In this document: positions 18,396-28,821 of the stretch, one piece after another | Numbering within the stretch: position 1 is the stretch's first letter | Layout of the letters: every line of letters begins with the position of its first letter | DNA from: Shewanella sp. MTB7 | Lineage (GTDB): Bacteria; Pseudomonadota; Gammaproteobacteria; Enterobacterales; Shewanellaceae | Reading direction: 5' to 3' | Length of the DNA stretch: 64,000 bases | NCBI RefSeq assembly: GCF_027571385.1 | Contig: NZ_CP085636.1 | Location: forward strand, 4,716,001-4,780,000 | Made by a program: the position numbers and the translations under genes | The notes under the pieces: model-generated | What the model was told of the DNA's origin: nothing | Database searches by the model: none | Seen by the model: only the letters and a program-made list of their open reading frames with translations

Positions 18396-19587
18396 GAGCA
18401 ATCCTCCGCTTGATATTTGCCTGAACAACAAAATGGTCAAATAGTGGAGCAAACAAGTTGGCAAACAAGATGGCCAACATCATACCTTCTGGAAACGCTG
18501 GGTTAATGACACGAATAAATATCGCCATTGCACCAATCAAGATCCCGTATCCCCATTTGGCTGTATTCGTAAACGAAGCCGAGACGGGATCAGTCGCCAT
18601 AAACATCATACCGAATGCAAAACCACCCAGCACTAAATGCCAATACCAAGGCATGGCGAACATTGGGTTGGTATCACTACCGATGAAGTTAAGTAGACTA
18701 GAAACCGCAATCATACCCACCATTACACCAGCGACAATACGCCATGATGCAATACGGGTATAAACGATCACTGCACCACCAATTAAGATAGCGAGAGTCG
18801 ACACCTCACCCACAGAACCTGGAATGAAACCTAGGAAAGCATCCCACCAGTTTTGGCTAAATCCATATTCTAATGTGCCTTGCGCCGCTTGACTCAGTGC
18901 CGTAGCACCTGAGAAACCATCTGCTGCAACCCAAGTGGTGTCACCAGACATGCTTAACGGATAAGCGAAGAACAAAAAAGCACGACCCGCCAATGCAGGG
19001 TTGAGGAAGTTACGTCCTGTACCACCGAAGATCTCTTTCGCCACAACCACACCGAAGGTGATACCTAGGGCTACCATCCACAAAGGAATAGTCGGTGGTA
19101 GAGTTAATGCAAACAGAATAGAGGTAACAAAGAAACCTTCGTTAATTTCATGCCCGCGAACCGAAGCAAACAAGACTTCCCAAATACCACCAACCGCAAA
19201 TGTGACGGCATATATAGGTAGAAAGAAACAAGCACCATACCAAAGTAAGGCTGGGATCCCTGAGTTTGCGGTAAGCTCAGTACCGAACATACCGAACAGG
19301 CTAACCTGCCATACATCTGGAGTAGCAAAGCCAGCGGCAATAGCTTCTTGAGCCTGAAAACCTACGTTATACATACCCATAAACATGGCGGGGAATGTAC
19401 ATGCCCACACCAAGATCATCATACGTTTCAAGTCTAAGTTATCACGAACTTGAGTCGGCCCTTTATTCACATGGCCTGGAGTATAGAAAACCGTATAAGC
19501 CGCTTCGAAAATAGCGTAAAACTTTTCGAATTTACCGCCCTTTTCAAACTGAGGTTCAATATTTTTAAAAAAATCGTTAAAGCTCAT
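18388..19587 (-). CDS. nqrB: Na+-translocating NADH:quinone reductase subunit B
   Basis: Largest membrane subunit (399 residues, about ten helices); it forms the sodium path and carries covalent FMN and riboflavin. The flavinylation motif [11 protein letters not shown] places the acceptor threonine at T229. The [19 protein letters not shown] and [20 protein letters not shown] segments are characteristic. The start overlaps the nqrA stop by one base. Confidence 0.97.
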   Translation of the reverse strand: MSFNDFFKNIEPQFEKGGKFEKFYAIFEAAYTVFYTPGHVNKGPTQVRDNLDLKRMMILVWACTFPAMFMGMYNVGFQAQEAIAAGFATPDVWQVSLFGMFGTELTANSGIPALLWYGACFFLPIYAVTFAVGGIWEVLFASVRGHEINEGFFVTSILFALTLPPTIPLWMVALGITFGVVVAKEIFGGTGRNFLNPALAGRAFLFFAYPLSMSGDTTWVAADGFSGATALSQAAQGTLEYGFSQNWWDAFLGFIPGSVGEVSTLAILIGGAVIVYTRIASWRIVAGVMVGMIAVSSLLNFIGSDTNPMFAMPWYWHLVLGGFAFGMMFMATDPVSASFTNTAKWGYGILIGAMAIFIRVINPAFPEGMMLAILFANLFAPLFDHFVVQANIKRRIARG

Positions 19588-20921
19588 TAGCCTTCCCTCA
19601 CGATCGTATCTAAACAGTCACGAAGATAAGTCGCATAATCATACTTACCAGGACATACGAAAGTACACAGTGCCAAATCTTCTTCATCCAATTCAAGCGC
19701 GCCTAATGTAACTGCGCCATCAAAATCATTAGAGACAAGATCTCGAAGTAACATAGTAGGAAGAATATCCAGTGGCATAACACGCTCATAGTTACCGATA
19801 GGAACCATAGCTCTATCTGAACCACCTGTACTTGTCGTCATATTAAACAGACGAGAAGGTGACAAGTGACCTAAGAAAGTGCGAGTAATAGAGTATTTAT
19901 CAGCACCAGGCATAGCCCAACCGATAAACTCTTGCTGTCTGCCCTCTTCAAGGAAAGATATTTGCTGATGGAAACGACCTAGATAAGCATAAGGTCCGAC
20001 GGCTTTTCGACCGCTAAGCACTGAGCCTGAAACTGTTCGAACGTCACCCGCTGACATTTCACCCGCTGACAATTCAGCAGTAGAGGCACCTAGTTGAGCA
20101 CGAATCAATCTTGGTTTTACTGCTTTAGGTCCAACAAGTGCAACAATACGTTGAGAGTTTAGCTCACCGCTCGTAAACAGTTGTCCTATCGCAATCACAT
20201 CTTGATAACCCACATGCCAAACAGTTCTGTTTGCTGATGCAGATAATAGACAGTGAATATGGGTACCTGCTAGACCTGCTGGATGCGGGCCAGCAAACTC
20301 TTCAACCTGTGCATTCGCAGCAGGAATATCAGCGCCTGGTGCTTTACATAAGTAGACCTTGCCTTCAGTTAATCTCGACAGAACCTTAAGTCCATTGGCG
20401 AAATCTTCTTTATGCTCACTGATCACCACTTCAGGGTTGGCAGCAAGAGGCTGGGTATCGATGGCAGTAACAAAGATGCCTGCAGCGGTAGAATCTACGG
20501 CTGGAGCTTTACTGAAGGGACGAGTACGCAATGCAGTCCACAAGCCTGATTCGATCAGGTTGTTACGAACTAGCTGCGGTTCCAATGAATCTAGTTGTGC
20601 GGCATCATATTTAGCGAAAGAGACACACTCATTCCCTTCGATTTCGATAACCACTGACTGGAGAACACGTTGTGCCCCCCGGTTAATTTCAACAACTGTA
20701 CCACTGGCTGAAGCCGTATATTTAACACCAAGGTTCTTTTTATCTTCAAAGATAATTTGACCTTTCTTAACTTTATCGCCCACTTTAATTTTCATCGTGG
20801 GACGTAAGCCAATATACTCTTCACCCAAAGTAGCTACACGTTTAATGGCTGGACCATTATGTATGACTTGTTCCGGCCTACCAGCTAAGGGTAGGTCCAA
20901 TCCTTTCTTTATTGTAATCAT
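19587..20921 (-). CDS. nqrA: Na+-translocating NADH:quinone reductase subunit A
   Basis: Cytoplasmic, cofactor-free subunit attached to NqrB and linked to ubiquinone and inhibitor (HQNO, korormicin) binding. The ATG at 20921 gives 444 residues beginning [14 protein letters not shown], the family N-terminus; the 17-codon upstream extension is rejected. First gene of the operon, so the promoter must lie in the interval after 20921. The Shine-Dalgarno is weak (GTGGAT very close to the ATG). Confidence 0.96.
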   Translation of the reverse strand: MITIKKGLDLPLAGRPEQVIHNGPAIKRVATLGEEYIGLRPTMKIKVGDKVKKGQIIFEDKKNLGVKYTASASGTVVEINRGAQRVLQSVVIEIEGNECVSFAKYDAAQLDSLEPQLVRNNLIESGLWTALRTRPFSKAPAVDSTAAGIFVTAIDTQPLAANPEVVISEHKEDFANGLKVLSRLTEGKVYLCKAPGADIPAANAQVEEFAGPHPAGLAGTHIHCLLSASANRTVWHVGYQDVIAIGQLFTSGELNSQRIVALVGPKAVKPRLIRAQLGASTAELSAGEMSAGDVRTVSGSVLSGRKAVGPYAYLGRFHQQISFLEEGRQQEFIGWAMPGADKYSITRTFLGHLSPSRLFNMTTSTGGSDRAMVPIGNYERVMPLDILPTMLLRDLVSNDFDGAVTLGALELDEEDLALCTFVCPGKYDYATYLRDCLDTIVREG

Positions 20922-21450
20922 ATCCACAAGCACTACGTTATGAAGGAAAGACAATGCGCCGCGTTCCTGCAATAAATTGACAAGGAAAATGCCAAGCCCA
21001 TCTCATTGAGCTAGCGCAGGTTTATTACAGAATTGCGACTGCAATCACGCTGTTCGCGCGCATTTTACCGTAAATATTAATGCATCGCCATGAAAAATGT
21101 GAGCCATTTCATAGTATATGTCGCTTTCATAGAGTTAGGCGTCGCTCACGTTTTCTTTTTTTATTTGATTTAGGTACCACTTAACTAATAGCAGACCTTG
21201 ATCTAGCAAGGGTATCACCAATTCAAGAACATAAACCAAACACATAAACCGGAAAAAACAACAAAAAAACACAAGCACTCAACAGCTTAAACTTTAAGCG
21301 CGAGATACGAGCTACAACTTTACCTCTGAACAAATTTACTATCCAAATCAAGAGGCTTTATCGACGATAAAATCACAATCACATGTTACATTTTCAACTT
21401 GCTATGAAAAACGGCTTGAACCGTTTCTCATTTTGATGATATTTCAACCG
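20922..21450. other. Intergenic region upstream of nqrA and downstream of luxS
   Basis: About 530 bp without a gene. The first ~150 bp should hold the nqr promoter, but I cannot assign -35 and -10 boxes with confidence. The rest is A-rich, with no repeat or ORF of note apart from the luxS terminator at its far end. Confidence 0.5.
21404..21427 (-). terminator. Terminator of luxS
   Basis: On the minus strand AAACGG-TTCAAG-CCGTTT is followed by TTC. The stem is perfect but short and the T run is brief. Confidence 0.55.
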
Positions 21451-21960
21451 TTAGAGTCCTTTAAGGATCTCATCACTGAGTTTAAGTTCATCATTTTTGT
21501 TAACACTGATCCCTGAAGCTATAATTGTGCGAGCAATACCCTTAGCTTGCTCGAGTGAATGCATATTAAATGTACCGCATTGGAACTCATTCAGTTCAGG
21601 GATATCTGATTGTGATGCAACAATGAGCACATCATTCATCGCCGCAAGCCAAGACTCCGCCACATCCGATTCTGAGGGGGTACCTATCAAGCTCATATAA
21701 AAACCAGTACGACAACCCATAGGGGAGATATCGATAATTTCGACTTTATCTCCATTGAGGTGATTACGCATAAACCCGGCATAGAGATGTTCTAAAGTAT
21801 GGATACCTCGCTCACTTAAGATATCTTTATTAGGCGCGCAAAAACGCAGGTCAAACACAGTGATCGTATCGCCTGATGGGGTCTTCATTGTTTTTGCCAC
21901 GCGAACAGCAGGTGCATTCATACGGGTATGGTCAACGGTAAAACTATCCAGTAACGGCAT
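21451..21960 (-). CDS. luxS: S-ribosylhomocysteine lyase
   Basis: Splits S-ribosylhomocysteine into homocysteine and the autoinducer-2 precursor, in the activated methyl cycle. The ATG at 21960 has GGAGAG five bases upstream and gives 169 residues; a 13-codon upstream extension is rejected. Metal ligands H54 and H58 (IHTLEH, with E57) and C128 (FQCGTFN), and the catalytic C83 ([10 protein letters not shown]), are all present. Monocistronic with its own terminator, downstream of the nqr operon on the same strand. Confidence 0.97.
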   Translation of the reverse strand: MPLLDSFTVDHTRMNAPAVRVAKTMKTPSGDTITVFDLRFCAPNKDILSERGIHTLEHLYAGFMRNHLNGDKVEIIDISPMGCRTGFYMSLIGTPSESDVAESWLAAMNDVLIVASQSDIPELNEFQCGTFNMHSLEQAKGIARTIIASGISVNKNDELKLSDEILKGL

Positions 21961-22106
21961 CTCAACTCTCCAAATTATTTCCCCAGCATCATCTAGCATA
22001 GGCTAAGTGAGTAAGGAGTTCATTTTTAATACTATTTATTACCAAACTCTTTTATACAAGATTAACAAGATTTACGCACCTTGATGGCAGTTAATGTTGC
22101 AAAGTT

Positions 22107-23207
22107 TTATTCCCTTATCCGGGTATATGCATCTTCTGAGATTTTATGGTACTTACGCACACCCTCTTCATATTTCGTATATGCTTTATACACTTTATCC
22201 ATTGTGGCATCTTTAGCAGATTGCTCTCTAATGACCTCTTTCGAGACCAGAGCGAGTTGTTTCATCACTTCATCGGGATACTGCTTAAGGATAACCCCGT
22301 GCTCATCAATCAATGACGCTAAAGCGATGACATGCTTAGAGGTATATTCATCTAACATATCTTGGTTAATTGCTCGCGCCGCAACCGTCACAATGGATTG
22401 AAGATCAGCAGGTAAAGTAGCAAATGCTTGCTTATTAATAATGAACTCTAAGGTGGTACCCGGCTCATGCCAACCAGGGTAATAATAAAATTTAGCCGCC
22501 TTATGCAGACCAAATGCGAGATCGTTAAATGGCCCAACCCACTCAGTAGCATCGATGGTACCAGTTTGCAGTGCAGTATAGAGTTCACGTCCAGGTAAAG
22601 TGACCGGAACACCACCAACACGCTTCAACACTTCGCCTCCTAGGCCCGGTAAGCGCATTTTCAAGCCTTGCAGATCTGCCATAGAGTTGATCTCTTTATT
22701 AAACCAACCTCCCATCTGCACCCCTGTATTACCACCAGCAAGTGGAATAATACCAAAGGGTTCATAAACCTCCTCCCACAGCTCCATTCCACCGCCATAA
22801 TGTAACCAACCATTCATTTCTTGAGCATTCAACCCAAATGGAATCGAGGTAAAAAATTGTGCCGCGGGTGTTTTTCCTTTCCAATAATAAGCAGCACTGT
22901 GTCCCATCTGCACTGTACCTTGGCTCACCGCATCAAAGACCTCAAATGCGGGCATCAACTCACCAGAGCCATAAACCTTGATCTTAAGTCTGCCAGCAGA
23001 CATCTCTTCGACTAGTTTTGCAAAGCGCTCGGGGGCCATACCAAGCCCTGGGAAGTTTTTTGGCCATGAAGTCACTAACTTCCATTCAATGGTTTCAACA
23101 TCAGCAGTGCTGGTTTGAACCTCCTGATTTTGATTCTCTTTCTCTTGACACCCTGTTATAAACAGGGCCATCAATGAGATTAATACCAGTGTTACTCTTT
23201 TCATCAT
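22107..23207 (-). CDS. TRAP transporter substrate-binding lipoprotein (2-oxoacid type)
   Basis: DctP-family solute receptor. The precursor has a lipoprotein signal with lipobox FITGC, so it is membrane-anchored rather than freely periplasmic. The segments WKLVTSWPKNFPGLGMAPE, KVYGSGELMPAFEVFDAVS and GNTGVQMGGWFNKEIN resemble TakP-like receptors that bind 2-oxo monocarboxylates as metal salts; this ligand assignment is inference. The start is a double ATG; either may be used. It follows dctQ and dctM genes on the same strand, 68 bp after dctM, completing a three-gene transporter. Confidence 0.9.
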   Translation of the reverse strand: MMKRVTLVLISLMALFITGCQEKENQNQEVQTSTADVETIEWKLVTSWPKNFPGLGMAPERFAKLVEEMSAGRLKIKVYGSGELMPAFEVFDAVSQGTVQMGHSAAYYWKGKTPAAQFFTSIPFGLNAQEMNGWLHYGGGMELWEEVYEPFGIIPLAGGNTGVQMGGWFNKEINSMADLQGLKMRLPGLGGEVLKRVGGVPVTLPGRELYTALQTGTIDATEWVGPFNDLAFGLHKAAKFYYYPGWHEPGTTLEFIINKQAFATLPADLQSIVTVAARAINQDMLDEYTSKHVIALASLIDEHGVILKQYPDEVMKQLALVSKEVIREQSAKDATMDKVYKAYTKYEEGVRKYHKISEDAYTRIRE

Positions 23208-23275
23208 ATCCTTTCCTTATTGATATTTTCCTTATAAAAAACGGAACCACAGCTAAGCATACTTAGCAGGGAAAA

Positions 23276-24643
23276 CTAACCATATATTTGAGCGGGCAGC
23301 CAAGTGATCAGTCCAGGCCAAATACTCAATAACAACATCAATATCAGCTGGATGATAACAAAGGGGATCACCCCTTTATAGATCTGACCACTCGTCACTA
23401 ACTCTTTACTCACTCCCCTTAAGTAAAAGAGAGCAAACCCAAACGGTGGCGTTAAGAATGAGGTTTGTAAATTAACGGCTATCATGATCCCAAGCCAGAT
23501 AGGATCGAGCCCCATCGCAAGTAAAATAGGCGCAACTAAAGGCACAACCACAAACGTGATCTCAATAAAATCCAGGATAAACCCAAGCAAAAAAATCACT
23601 AACATAACTAATAGTGTGGCTCCGATCAGGCCACCAGGCATATTATTAAACAGGTCGTGAATGAGGACTTCTCCACCTAGACCTCTAAATACGAGTGAAA
23701 AGAGCGAGGCACCAATTAAGATAAGAAACACCATTGAGGTTATTTTGGTCGTACTGAGCATCACTTCTTTTAACTGAGTAAGATTCATCTGCCTCTTTAT
23801 CAGCGCGATAACTAAAGCGCCGAATGCACCCACCGATGCAGCCTCTGTTGGCGTTGCCACACCTAACAATATCGACCCCAACACTAAAAAAATAAGCAGT
23901 AATGGCGGCACTAACGCTCCCAGAGTTTGCAAAGCAAACTCCAAGTCTAATTTGCGTTTGTCTATCGCGGAGGGAAATTGTTCAGGCCTAAACTTAATTA
24001 AAAGTAAGGTATAAAGGCAATACATACTCAACAGGAGTAAACCAGGGATCAAGGCTCCAGCAAAAAGATCGCCAACCGAGACTGATTTCGGACTAAAAAT
24101 CCCCATCTGTAACTGGGCTTGCTGATAGGCATTTGAGAGTACATCCCCGAGTAATACTAAGGCGATAGAGGGAGGAATAATTTGACCTAAAGTTCCCGTT
24201 GCACAAATTGCCCCTGCACTAAAGGCCGGATCATAACCTCTCTTTAATAGTGACGGCAATGACATCAGCCCCATGGTGACCACTGTTGCCCCTACAATCC
24301 CTGTACTGGCGGCGAGAAGCATGCCGACAAAGAAGACACTAAAGATCAAGCCTCCCCTAAAGCGACCAAAAAGCTCTGCCATGCTAGCCAGAAGCTGCTC
24401 TGCGACCTTAGATTTCTCCAGCACCACCCCCATAAAAACGAACAGTGGCACAGCCATTAAAATCGGATTATTAATCACCCCATATAAGCGGTTAGGTAAT
24501 ACACCCAATAAGCTACTATCAAAAGTCCCAGTTAACGTTCCTATTCCAGCAAACATCAGAGCGACACCAGCAAGTGTTAACGCAACTGGATAACCTAACA
24601 TCAACACCAGACAGACAGCTAGGAAAAGTAAAATAGCCATCAT
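23276..24643 (-). CDS. TRAP transporter large permease (DctM)
   Basis: The sodium-coupled transport subunit, 455 residues, about 12-13 membrane segments; conserved SLLKRGYDPAFSAGAICATG and TGTLGQIIPPS-type stretches are present. It overlaps the small permease by four bases (ATGA), so the two are translationally coupled. The same three-gene set imports organic acids using the sodium gradient, which the nearby Nqr complex would generate. Confidence 0.92.
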   Translation of the reverse strand: MMAILLFLAVCLVLMLGYPVALTLAGVALMFAGIGTLTGTFDSSLLGVLPNRLYGVINNPILMAVPLFVFMGVVLEKSKVAEQLLASMAELFGRFRGGLIFSVFFVGMLLAASTGIVGATVVTMGLMSLPSLLKRGYDPAFSAGAICATGTLGQIIPPSIALVLLGDVLSNAYQQAQLQMGIFSPKSVSVGDLFAGALIPGLLLLSMYCLYTLLLIKFRPEQFPSAIDKRKLDLEFALQTLGALVPPLLLIFLVLGSILLGVATPTEAASVGAFGALVIALIKRQMNLTQLKEVMLSTTKITSMVFLILIGASLFSLVFRGLGGEVLIHDLFNNMPGGLIGATLLVMLVIFLLGFILDFIEITFVVVPLVAPILLAMGLDPIWLGIMIAVNLQTSFLTPPFGFALFYLRGVSKELVTSGQIYKGVIPFVIIQLILMLLLSIWPGLITWLPAQIYG

Positions 24644-25164
24644 TGATCCTCCCCTCGCACTTCAATGTCTCCCACAAGCTTGTTACCGAATAGAGCCGAA
24701 GCGTGACGCACTAGATCGACTGTTCCTTGAAGCAGTAAACTCACCACCAGCAACAATAGGAGACTTTTTTGCAGATAAACAAAGGGCAGACCGCCAGCTT
24801 CAACTGAGATTTCAGAATAACGCCAAGACGCTATGACATAATCAAAACAGGAATAAGCAATGAAAATACACACGGGGAAAAGTAAAAAGAGGGTGCCAAG
24901 CAGATCGACCCAATGTCGGCCACGACAAGAGAAGTTACGATAGAATATATCAACGCGCACATGACCATCATGTTTAAGGGTATAGCCTGCCGCTAAAGTT
25001 AATATAGCGCCATGGAGATAAAGAGCTCCTTCCTGCACCGCTGTAGCCCCCGTATCAAAGGCATAACGTAACACGACGACCGCTAAGGTCATCAATACAA
25101 TTAATAGCGTAAACCAGCTTACTCCTTTACCGATAAGTTCAGTAATTTTCTCTATTTGACTCAT
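24640..25164 (-). CDS. TRAP transporter small permease (DctQ)
   Basis: A 174-residue membrane protein with four predicted helices that partners DctM. It is first in the operon (dctQ-dctM-dctP order), with ATG at 25164. The charged C-terminus is cytoplasmic. No regulator gene lies next to it, so control is not evident from the sequence. Confidence 0.88.
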   Translation of the reverse strand: MSQIEKITELIGKGVSWFTLLIVLMTLAVVVLRYAFDTGATAVQEGALYLHGAILTLAAGYTLKHDGHVRVDIFYRNFSCRGRHWVDLLGTLFLLFPVCIFIAYSCFDYVIASWRYSEISVEAGGLPFVYLQKSLLLLLVVSLLLQGTVDLVRHASALFGNKLVGDIEVRGEDQ

Positions 25165-25389
25165 TCATGTTAATCACAAATTATTACGTAACTTATTGAT
25201 AACAGAATTAACGTGATAGATAAACAAAAAGCAGAGGGGATGGGTTAAATCATTACTAGAAGATGACAGACGATTGCATTCAAGTAGACTAACAGTGAAG
25301 AGTTTATGCCACACGTTTTACGAAAATTCCTGAAAACGACTAGGCTTTCAGGCATTTAGAGCCTAAAGGTAGCTTTATACCAAACGATA

Positions 25390-25689
25390 TTAACCTTTAC
25401 ACTTAGGCGAATCCGGCACCGCGACTTCAGCAGCCCACTCATCAGGAGAATAAGTGTGCATAGAAAGTGCATGTAAGCCATTAGCAAATTCAGTCGCTAA
25501 TGCTTCATTAACCGCTCGGTGACGCGCTATAAGACGCTGACCTTCGAACGATTCAGAGGTGATAATTACCTTAAAGTGGGTTTCTGAATTTGGTGGTACA
25601 TGGTGATTATGACTTTCATTGATCACTTCAAGATGAATTGGCAACAAGCTTGCGGTTAGTTTTTCAATAATTATCTGTGCAACTGACAT
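25390..25689 (-). CDS. bolA: BolA family protein
   Basis: A 99-residue BolA-fold protein; family members bind monothiol glutaredoxin and take part in iron-sulfur handling and stress-linked morphology. The signature is NESHNHHVPPNSETHFKV followed by FEGQRLIARHRAVNEAL with the conserved histidine. The C-terminal tail PDSPKCKG contains a cysteine. It stands alone between gcvR and the TRAP operon; a weak hairpin with TAGGCT/AGCCTA arms lies downstream near 25340-25365. Confidence 0.92.
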   Translation of the reverse strand: MSVAQIIIEKLTASLLPIHLEVINESHNHHVPPNSETHFKVIITSESFEGQRLIARHRAVNEALATEFANGLHALSMHTYSPDEWAAEVAVPDSPKCKG

Positions 25690-25783
25690 AAAAATTCTCT
25701 CAAATATACAATGACAGCAGGGTAATCCCTAAGCTGCGAAAGATCAATTATCAGAGTACGTACGCCCCCTAAATGTTAATCAA

Positions 25784-26287
25784 TCAGATTTGGCTCACTC
25801 TTACATCATCACCTAAGCCTTCCAATGACGCGACCACTCTTTCGCAGGTTATAGATTCAGGAATCGCTAGGGTTAACGTTGCAGAGAATACTGTAGTACT
25901 CAATCCTGTGACGGCAAAGCGATGACACTCTAAAGATTCAAGTTCAACCTCAAGGTCGGCTAAAATGTCATCTATATCTCGTGTCAGACCGGAGCGATCA
26001 TTACAATCCACCACCAGCTTGACTCTCTGTAATGTGTTAGGCAGTTGAGCTTCAACGACGGCATAAGAGAAATGCAAAGCGGGAAAATGAGTGACAAACT
26101 CTGCTTCAAGCAGAGGCTGAGACTCAATGTCTATGGCCACCTCGAATAGAGCTGAGAAATGTCCGCCAAGCTTAATGACTTTACTCGTTTGCCATTCACC
26201 ACCATGAAAACGTGTGATATCGGCCAATGATTTGATGATACCAGGCTCAGACACACCACTGACTGTTGTAACAAAAGTTTTCTTCAT
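25784..26287 (-). CDS. gcvR: Glycine cleavage system regulator GcvR (tandem ACT domains)
   Basis: In E. coli GcvR binds GcvA and represses the glycine cleavage genes. The ATG at 26287 has an AAGGA-type site upstream and gives 167 residues starting MKKTFVTTVSGVSEPGIIK; the open frame runs 16 codons further without support. Two ACT domains are seen, about residues 4-75 and 84-165, the second beginning RVKLVVDCNDRSGLTRDI. No GcvA or gcv genes are in the window. Confidence 0.87.
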   Translation of the reverse strand: MKKTFVTTVSGVSEPGIIKSLADITRFHGGEWQTSKVIKLGGHFSALFEVAIDIESQPLLEAEFVTHFPALHFSYAVVEAQLPNTLQRVKLVVDCNDRSGLTRDIDDILADLEVELESLECHRFAVTGLSTTVFSATLTLAIPESITCERVVASLEGLGDDVRVSQI

Positions 26288-26716
26288 ATGATATTCCTTC
26301 CAATAGAAACAGTGCCACTGACTTGTGTCTATCAATATTGGTCTTTGGCATCAACACTTAACAGAACAGTATTAAGTCGATCGATACCTAACAATATTGG
26401 ACGCTATAAGCTGAATGGTTTGATAGTAAACCTATTCACATAACCTCACATTAACTATCAAGATTAATTAATATCAATCTCCCATATTGTCCGAAACTCA
26501 TGGGGAACCAGATCCCTCTCGATGTTGCCATTGCATCCTCTTTGTTTTTGTTTTTGTTTGAATAAGTTAATCATGATTCGAATACCACCCAATAAATACT
26601 TTATACAATATTGTTGAAGCAGGTCATGGAAATATTAAATGAAAACAGGCTAAATGTTGTCCATTGATGGCTGCTAAATTCAAGCGAGTAATCGAACTCA
26701 GAATCAAGGATTGACA
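26288..26716. promoter_or_regulatory. Intergenic region with three CAATATTG palindromes
   Basis: The 8-bp palindrome CAATATTG occurs at 26333-26340, 26392-26399 and 26606-26613, between gcvR and the LuxR-type regulator. No ORF is seen. The sites could be operators for the downstream pilus regulator or for gcvR, or chance in AT-rich DNA. Confidence 0.3.
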
Positions 26717-27412
26717 GTGAAAATATTTAAAAAACAAACCGTATATATAGTGTCTAAAAATACAATGTGGACAGAAGTCGTCATTGCCAGCCTTGCCACT
26801 ACCTTTGAGTGCGATGTTTTTCTTAAAGAAACATCTGTTGAAAGGCTATGGAACTTGCACCAAGACACTATTATCGTGTTCGATAAATCGACACTTGGAA
26901 ACCCCACATCCCAATGTGTATCTCCTGCTGAACGAGGGGGGAAATGGCTACTAGTCAATGGAAAACAGATTGATGAACAAAGTGTTGCTGGAATAATCGC
27001 ACTTGGTTTTTCAGGTTTAATTATCTCTCCTTTTACCTTAGAAATGCTTCCCAGAGCGTTAAGAGCTATTGTGTCAGACCAATTATGGTTCAGCCGAGTA
27101 GCCATGTCACATACACTAAAACATCTAGTCAGTTCAGCAGGGCCAGCTCACAACTCAGTAAACGTATTAGGGGCAAAGTACGCGCTCTCTTGTCGAGAAC
27201 AACAAGTGTTTTTGCATCTTTTTCAAGGTAAAAGCAATAAAGAGATTGCCGCACAACTGCATCTCAGCCCCAGCACGGTCAAATGTCATGTTTCTAGTAT
27301 TCTATTAAAAACAGGTAAAAGTAGTAGGAGTCAAATAAGTATGCTTCTCATGGAGGCTGATACAAGCGACACTCTTGTAACACAGGAAAACAAGCTAAAA
27401 AACAGCGCTTAA
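26717..27412 (+). CDS. LuxR-family (CsgD-like) transcriptional regulator
   Basis: DNA-binding regulator, 231 residues from GTG 26717, which has AAGGA six bases upstream; a TTG two codons earlier is the alternative. The C-terminal helix-turn-helix is clear: LSCREQQVFLHLFQGKSNKE followed by IAAQLHLSPSTVKCHVSSIL. The N-terminal ~150 residues resemble the receiver-like domain of CsgD, without an obvious phospho-acceptor aspartate set. It lies 120 bp upstream of a pilus operon in the same orientation and is the likely regulator of it, as CsgD-type proteins control surface fibres and biofilm genes elsewhere. Confidence 0.85.
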   Translation: MKIFKKQTVYIVSKNTMWTEVVIASLATTFECDVFLKETSVERLWNLHQDTIIVFDKSTLGNPTSQCVSPAERGGKWLLVNGKQIDEQSVAGIIALGFSGLIISPFTLEMLPRALRAIVSDQLWFSRVAMSHTLKHLVSSAGPAHNSVNVLGAKYALSCREQQVFLHLFQGKSNKEIAAQLHLSPSTVKCHVSSILLKTGKSSRSQISMLLMEADTSDTLVTQENKLKNSA

Positions 27413-27532
27413 TTAGGCCGAAATTAGTTCTTCTTTAGACACTTAATTGGACATCTGGTCTATATCCAACTAAGTCGATACTGTTTATATTTTCTCTATC
27501 AAAACAAGGTTGTTAAATCATCGGAGAATAAT

Positions 27533-28060
27533 ATGAAACGTTTAATTAGTAGTGTCGCGATCGCATTGCTTTTTTCTGCAGGCGCAGTTGCAAATAATTG
27601 GTCAAGTCACCCAGATGAGCGACCAGACGGTCAAACTCAGTTTAATGTTGACCTTACTGGCGAAGTTCCTCAGCGTTGTATGATGTATTCGACTCAAGAT
27701 AAATCTATTGAGTTAGATGTTAAAGTAACCAACAGCGTAGCCAGTGAGTTTACATTCCAAGCTTGGTGTAATAATGATAATTCCAAAGGCACATTAGTTG
27801 TCGGTGCACAAGCATTTACAAATAGTAATGGTACAGATGTTATTCCTCTTGAAGTCTCGTTTAACGGCACCACAAGTACTATTGATAAAACGCAAAATGC
27901 CAGCAATTCACACGCAATCGAAGTCGCAATGGATGTGAGCAATAGCACTGAAGGCTACATGAGTGCAGATAATACCCTGACCATCAAACCTATTGTGACC
28001 GGCTGGGAAAAAGCGGGGAATTATAAGACGTCAATGTATGTATCGCTTTACCCAAGATAA
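27533..28060 (+). CDS. Pilin-like structural subunit of a chaperone-usher pilus
   Basis: A 175-residue secreted protein with a Sec signal peptide (cleavage after about residue 20, AGAVA-NN), GGAG upstream of the ATG, and two cysteines about 30 residues apart that could form the subunit disulfide. The C-terminus TSMYVSLYPR resembles that of the larger subunit in the operon (VVTISLYAR). An N-terminal extension DGQTQFNVDLTGEVPQRC could serve as donor strand. It is followed by a strong hairpin and then chaperone and usher genes. I judge it the major pilin from position; the sequence does not match a class I can name firmly. Confidence 0.72.
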   Translation: MKRLISSVAIALLFSAGAVANNWSSHPDERPDGQTQFNVDLTGEVPQRCMMYSTQDKSIELDVKVTNSVASEFTFQAWCNNDNSKGTLVVGAQAFTNSNGTDVIPLEVSFNGTTSTIDKTQNASNSHAIEVAMDVSNSTEGYMSADNTLTIKPIVTGWEKAGNYKTSMYVSLYPR

Positions 28061-28094
28061 GTAATCGTTTTCTCTACTTAGATTTAACAAACAA

Positions 28095-28109
28095 GGGGCC
28101 TTTGGCCCC
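28095..28109 (+). terminator. Hairpin between pilin and chaperone
   Basis: GGGGCC-TTT-GGCCCC forms a perfect 6-bp GC stem after the pilin stop, without a proper T run. Such hairpins often keep the pilin part of the mRNA more abundant than the assembly genes, by partial termination or by blocking 3' decay; that role is inference. Confidence 0.5.
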
Positions 28110-28122
28110 CATTTGAGGATAT

Positions 28123-28821
28123 ATGCGATTATTTACCATCTTGTTGCCGCTGCTTTTACTGTTTCCCTGCGTTGCACATGCCTTCGAACTTTTCCCAATG
28201 GTGACATTCTTTTCGGATCAAGGAAGTAAAAGTGAGCAGTTTTTTCAGGTCAATAACACCACAGAACAACCCCTACCTTTAGAAATTTTCGTCAAACAAC
28301 GACATCTATCAGGCGAAAAGCCCGAACAGCTGACTGACTCCGATGATTTCTTTGTTTTCCCTCCCCAAGTGCTAATACCGTCGGGAAAAACTCAAATGGT
28401 CAAAGTAAAGTATATCGGTGACAAAACTGATATTTCAAACTCTTATCGGATCGTTTTTAGTCAGTTGCCCATCAAAGATGACGTTAAGGAGAGCAGCATA
28501 AAAATGTTATTCCAGATTGGTGCTCTGGTGTTTGTGTCTCCAAGTAACGTGACAAATACCGTTACCGCTAGCATTGAATATCAGGACGACATGCCTTCAA
28601 CAATGCTGCTGACAAATCAAGGGGCTGGGGTGATCGTTATTCCTCAACTCTCTTTTACCGTCAAAAGTGATCACGCTAATCACCACTGGAAATGGCAAGA
28701 CATTCAGCATTTATTTAATCAACAATATCTTGTGCCAGGAGAGATGGTCAGCGTCGCTGTGAATAGTTTGTTATCAGTACAAGATAGTTCAGCCTCGGTG
28801 GATATAAAGGGCAAGCGGTGA
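28123..28821 (+). CDS. Periplasmic pilus chaperone (PapD-like)
   Basis: A 232-residue precursor with a signal peptide ending CVAHA-FE. The first immunoglobulin-like domain (about residues 22-140) has the subunit-binding pattern, including VLIPSGKTQMVKVKY and YRIVFSQLPI; the second domain is shorter. It would cap pilins and deliver them to the usher. GAGGAT lies just before the ATG; the stop overlaps the usher GTG by four bases. Confidence 0.88.
   Translation: MRLFTILLPLLLLFPCVAHAFELFPMVTFFSDQGSKSEQFFQVNNTTEQPLPLEIFVKQRHLSGEKPEQLTDSDDFFVFPPQVLIPSGKTQMVKVKYIGDKTDISNSYRIVFSQLPIKDDVKESSIKMLFQIGALVFVSPSNVTNTVTASIEYQDDMPSTMLLTNQGAGVIVIPQLSFTVKSDHANHHWKWQDIQHLFNQQYLVPGEMVSVAVNSLLSVQDSSASVDIKGKR

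Noticed and set aside
20359..20760. 133-codon plus-strand ORF within nqrA
   Set aside because: Antisense shadow of a strongly conserved gene; no ribosome site.
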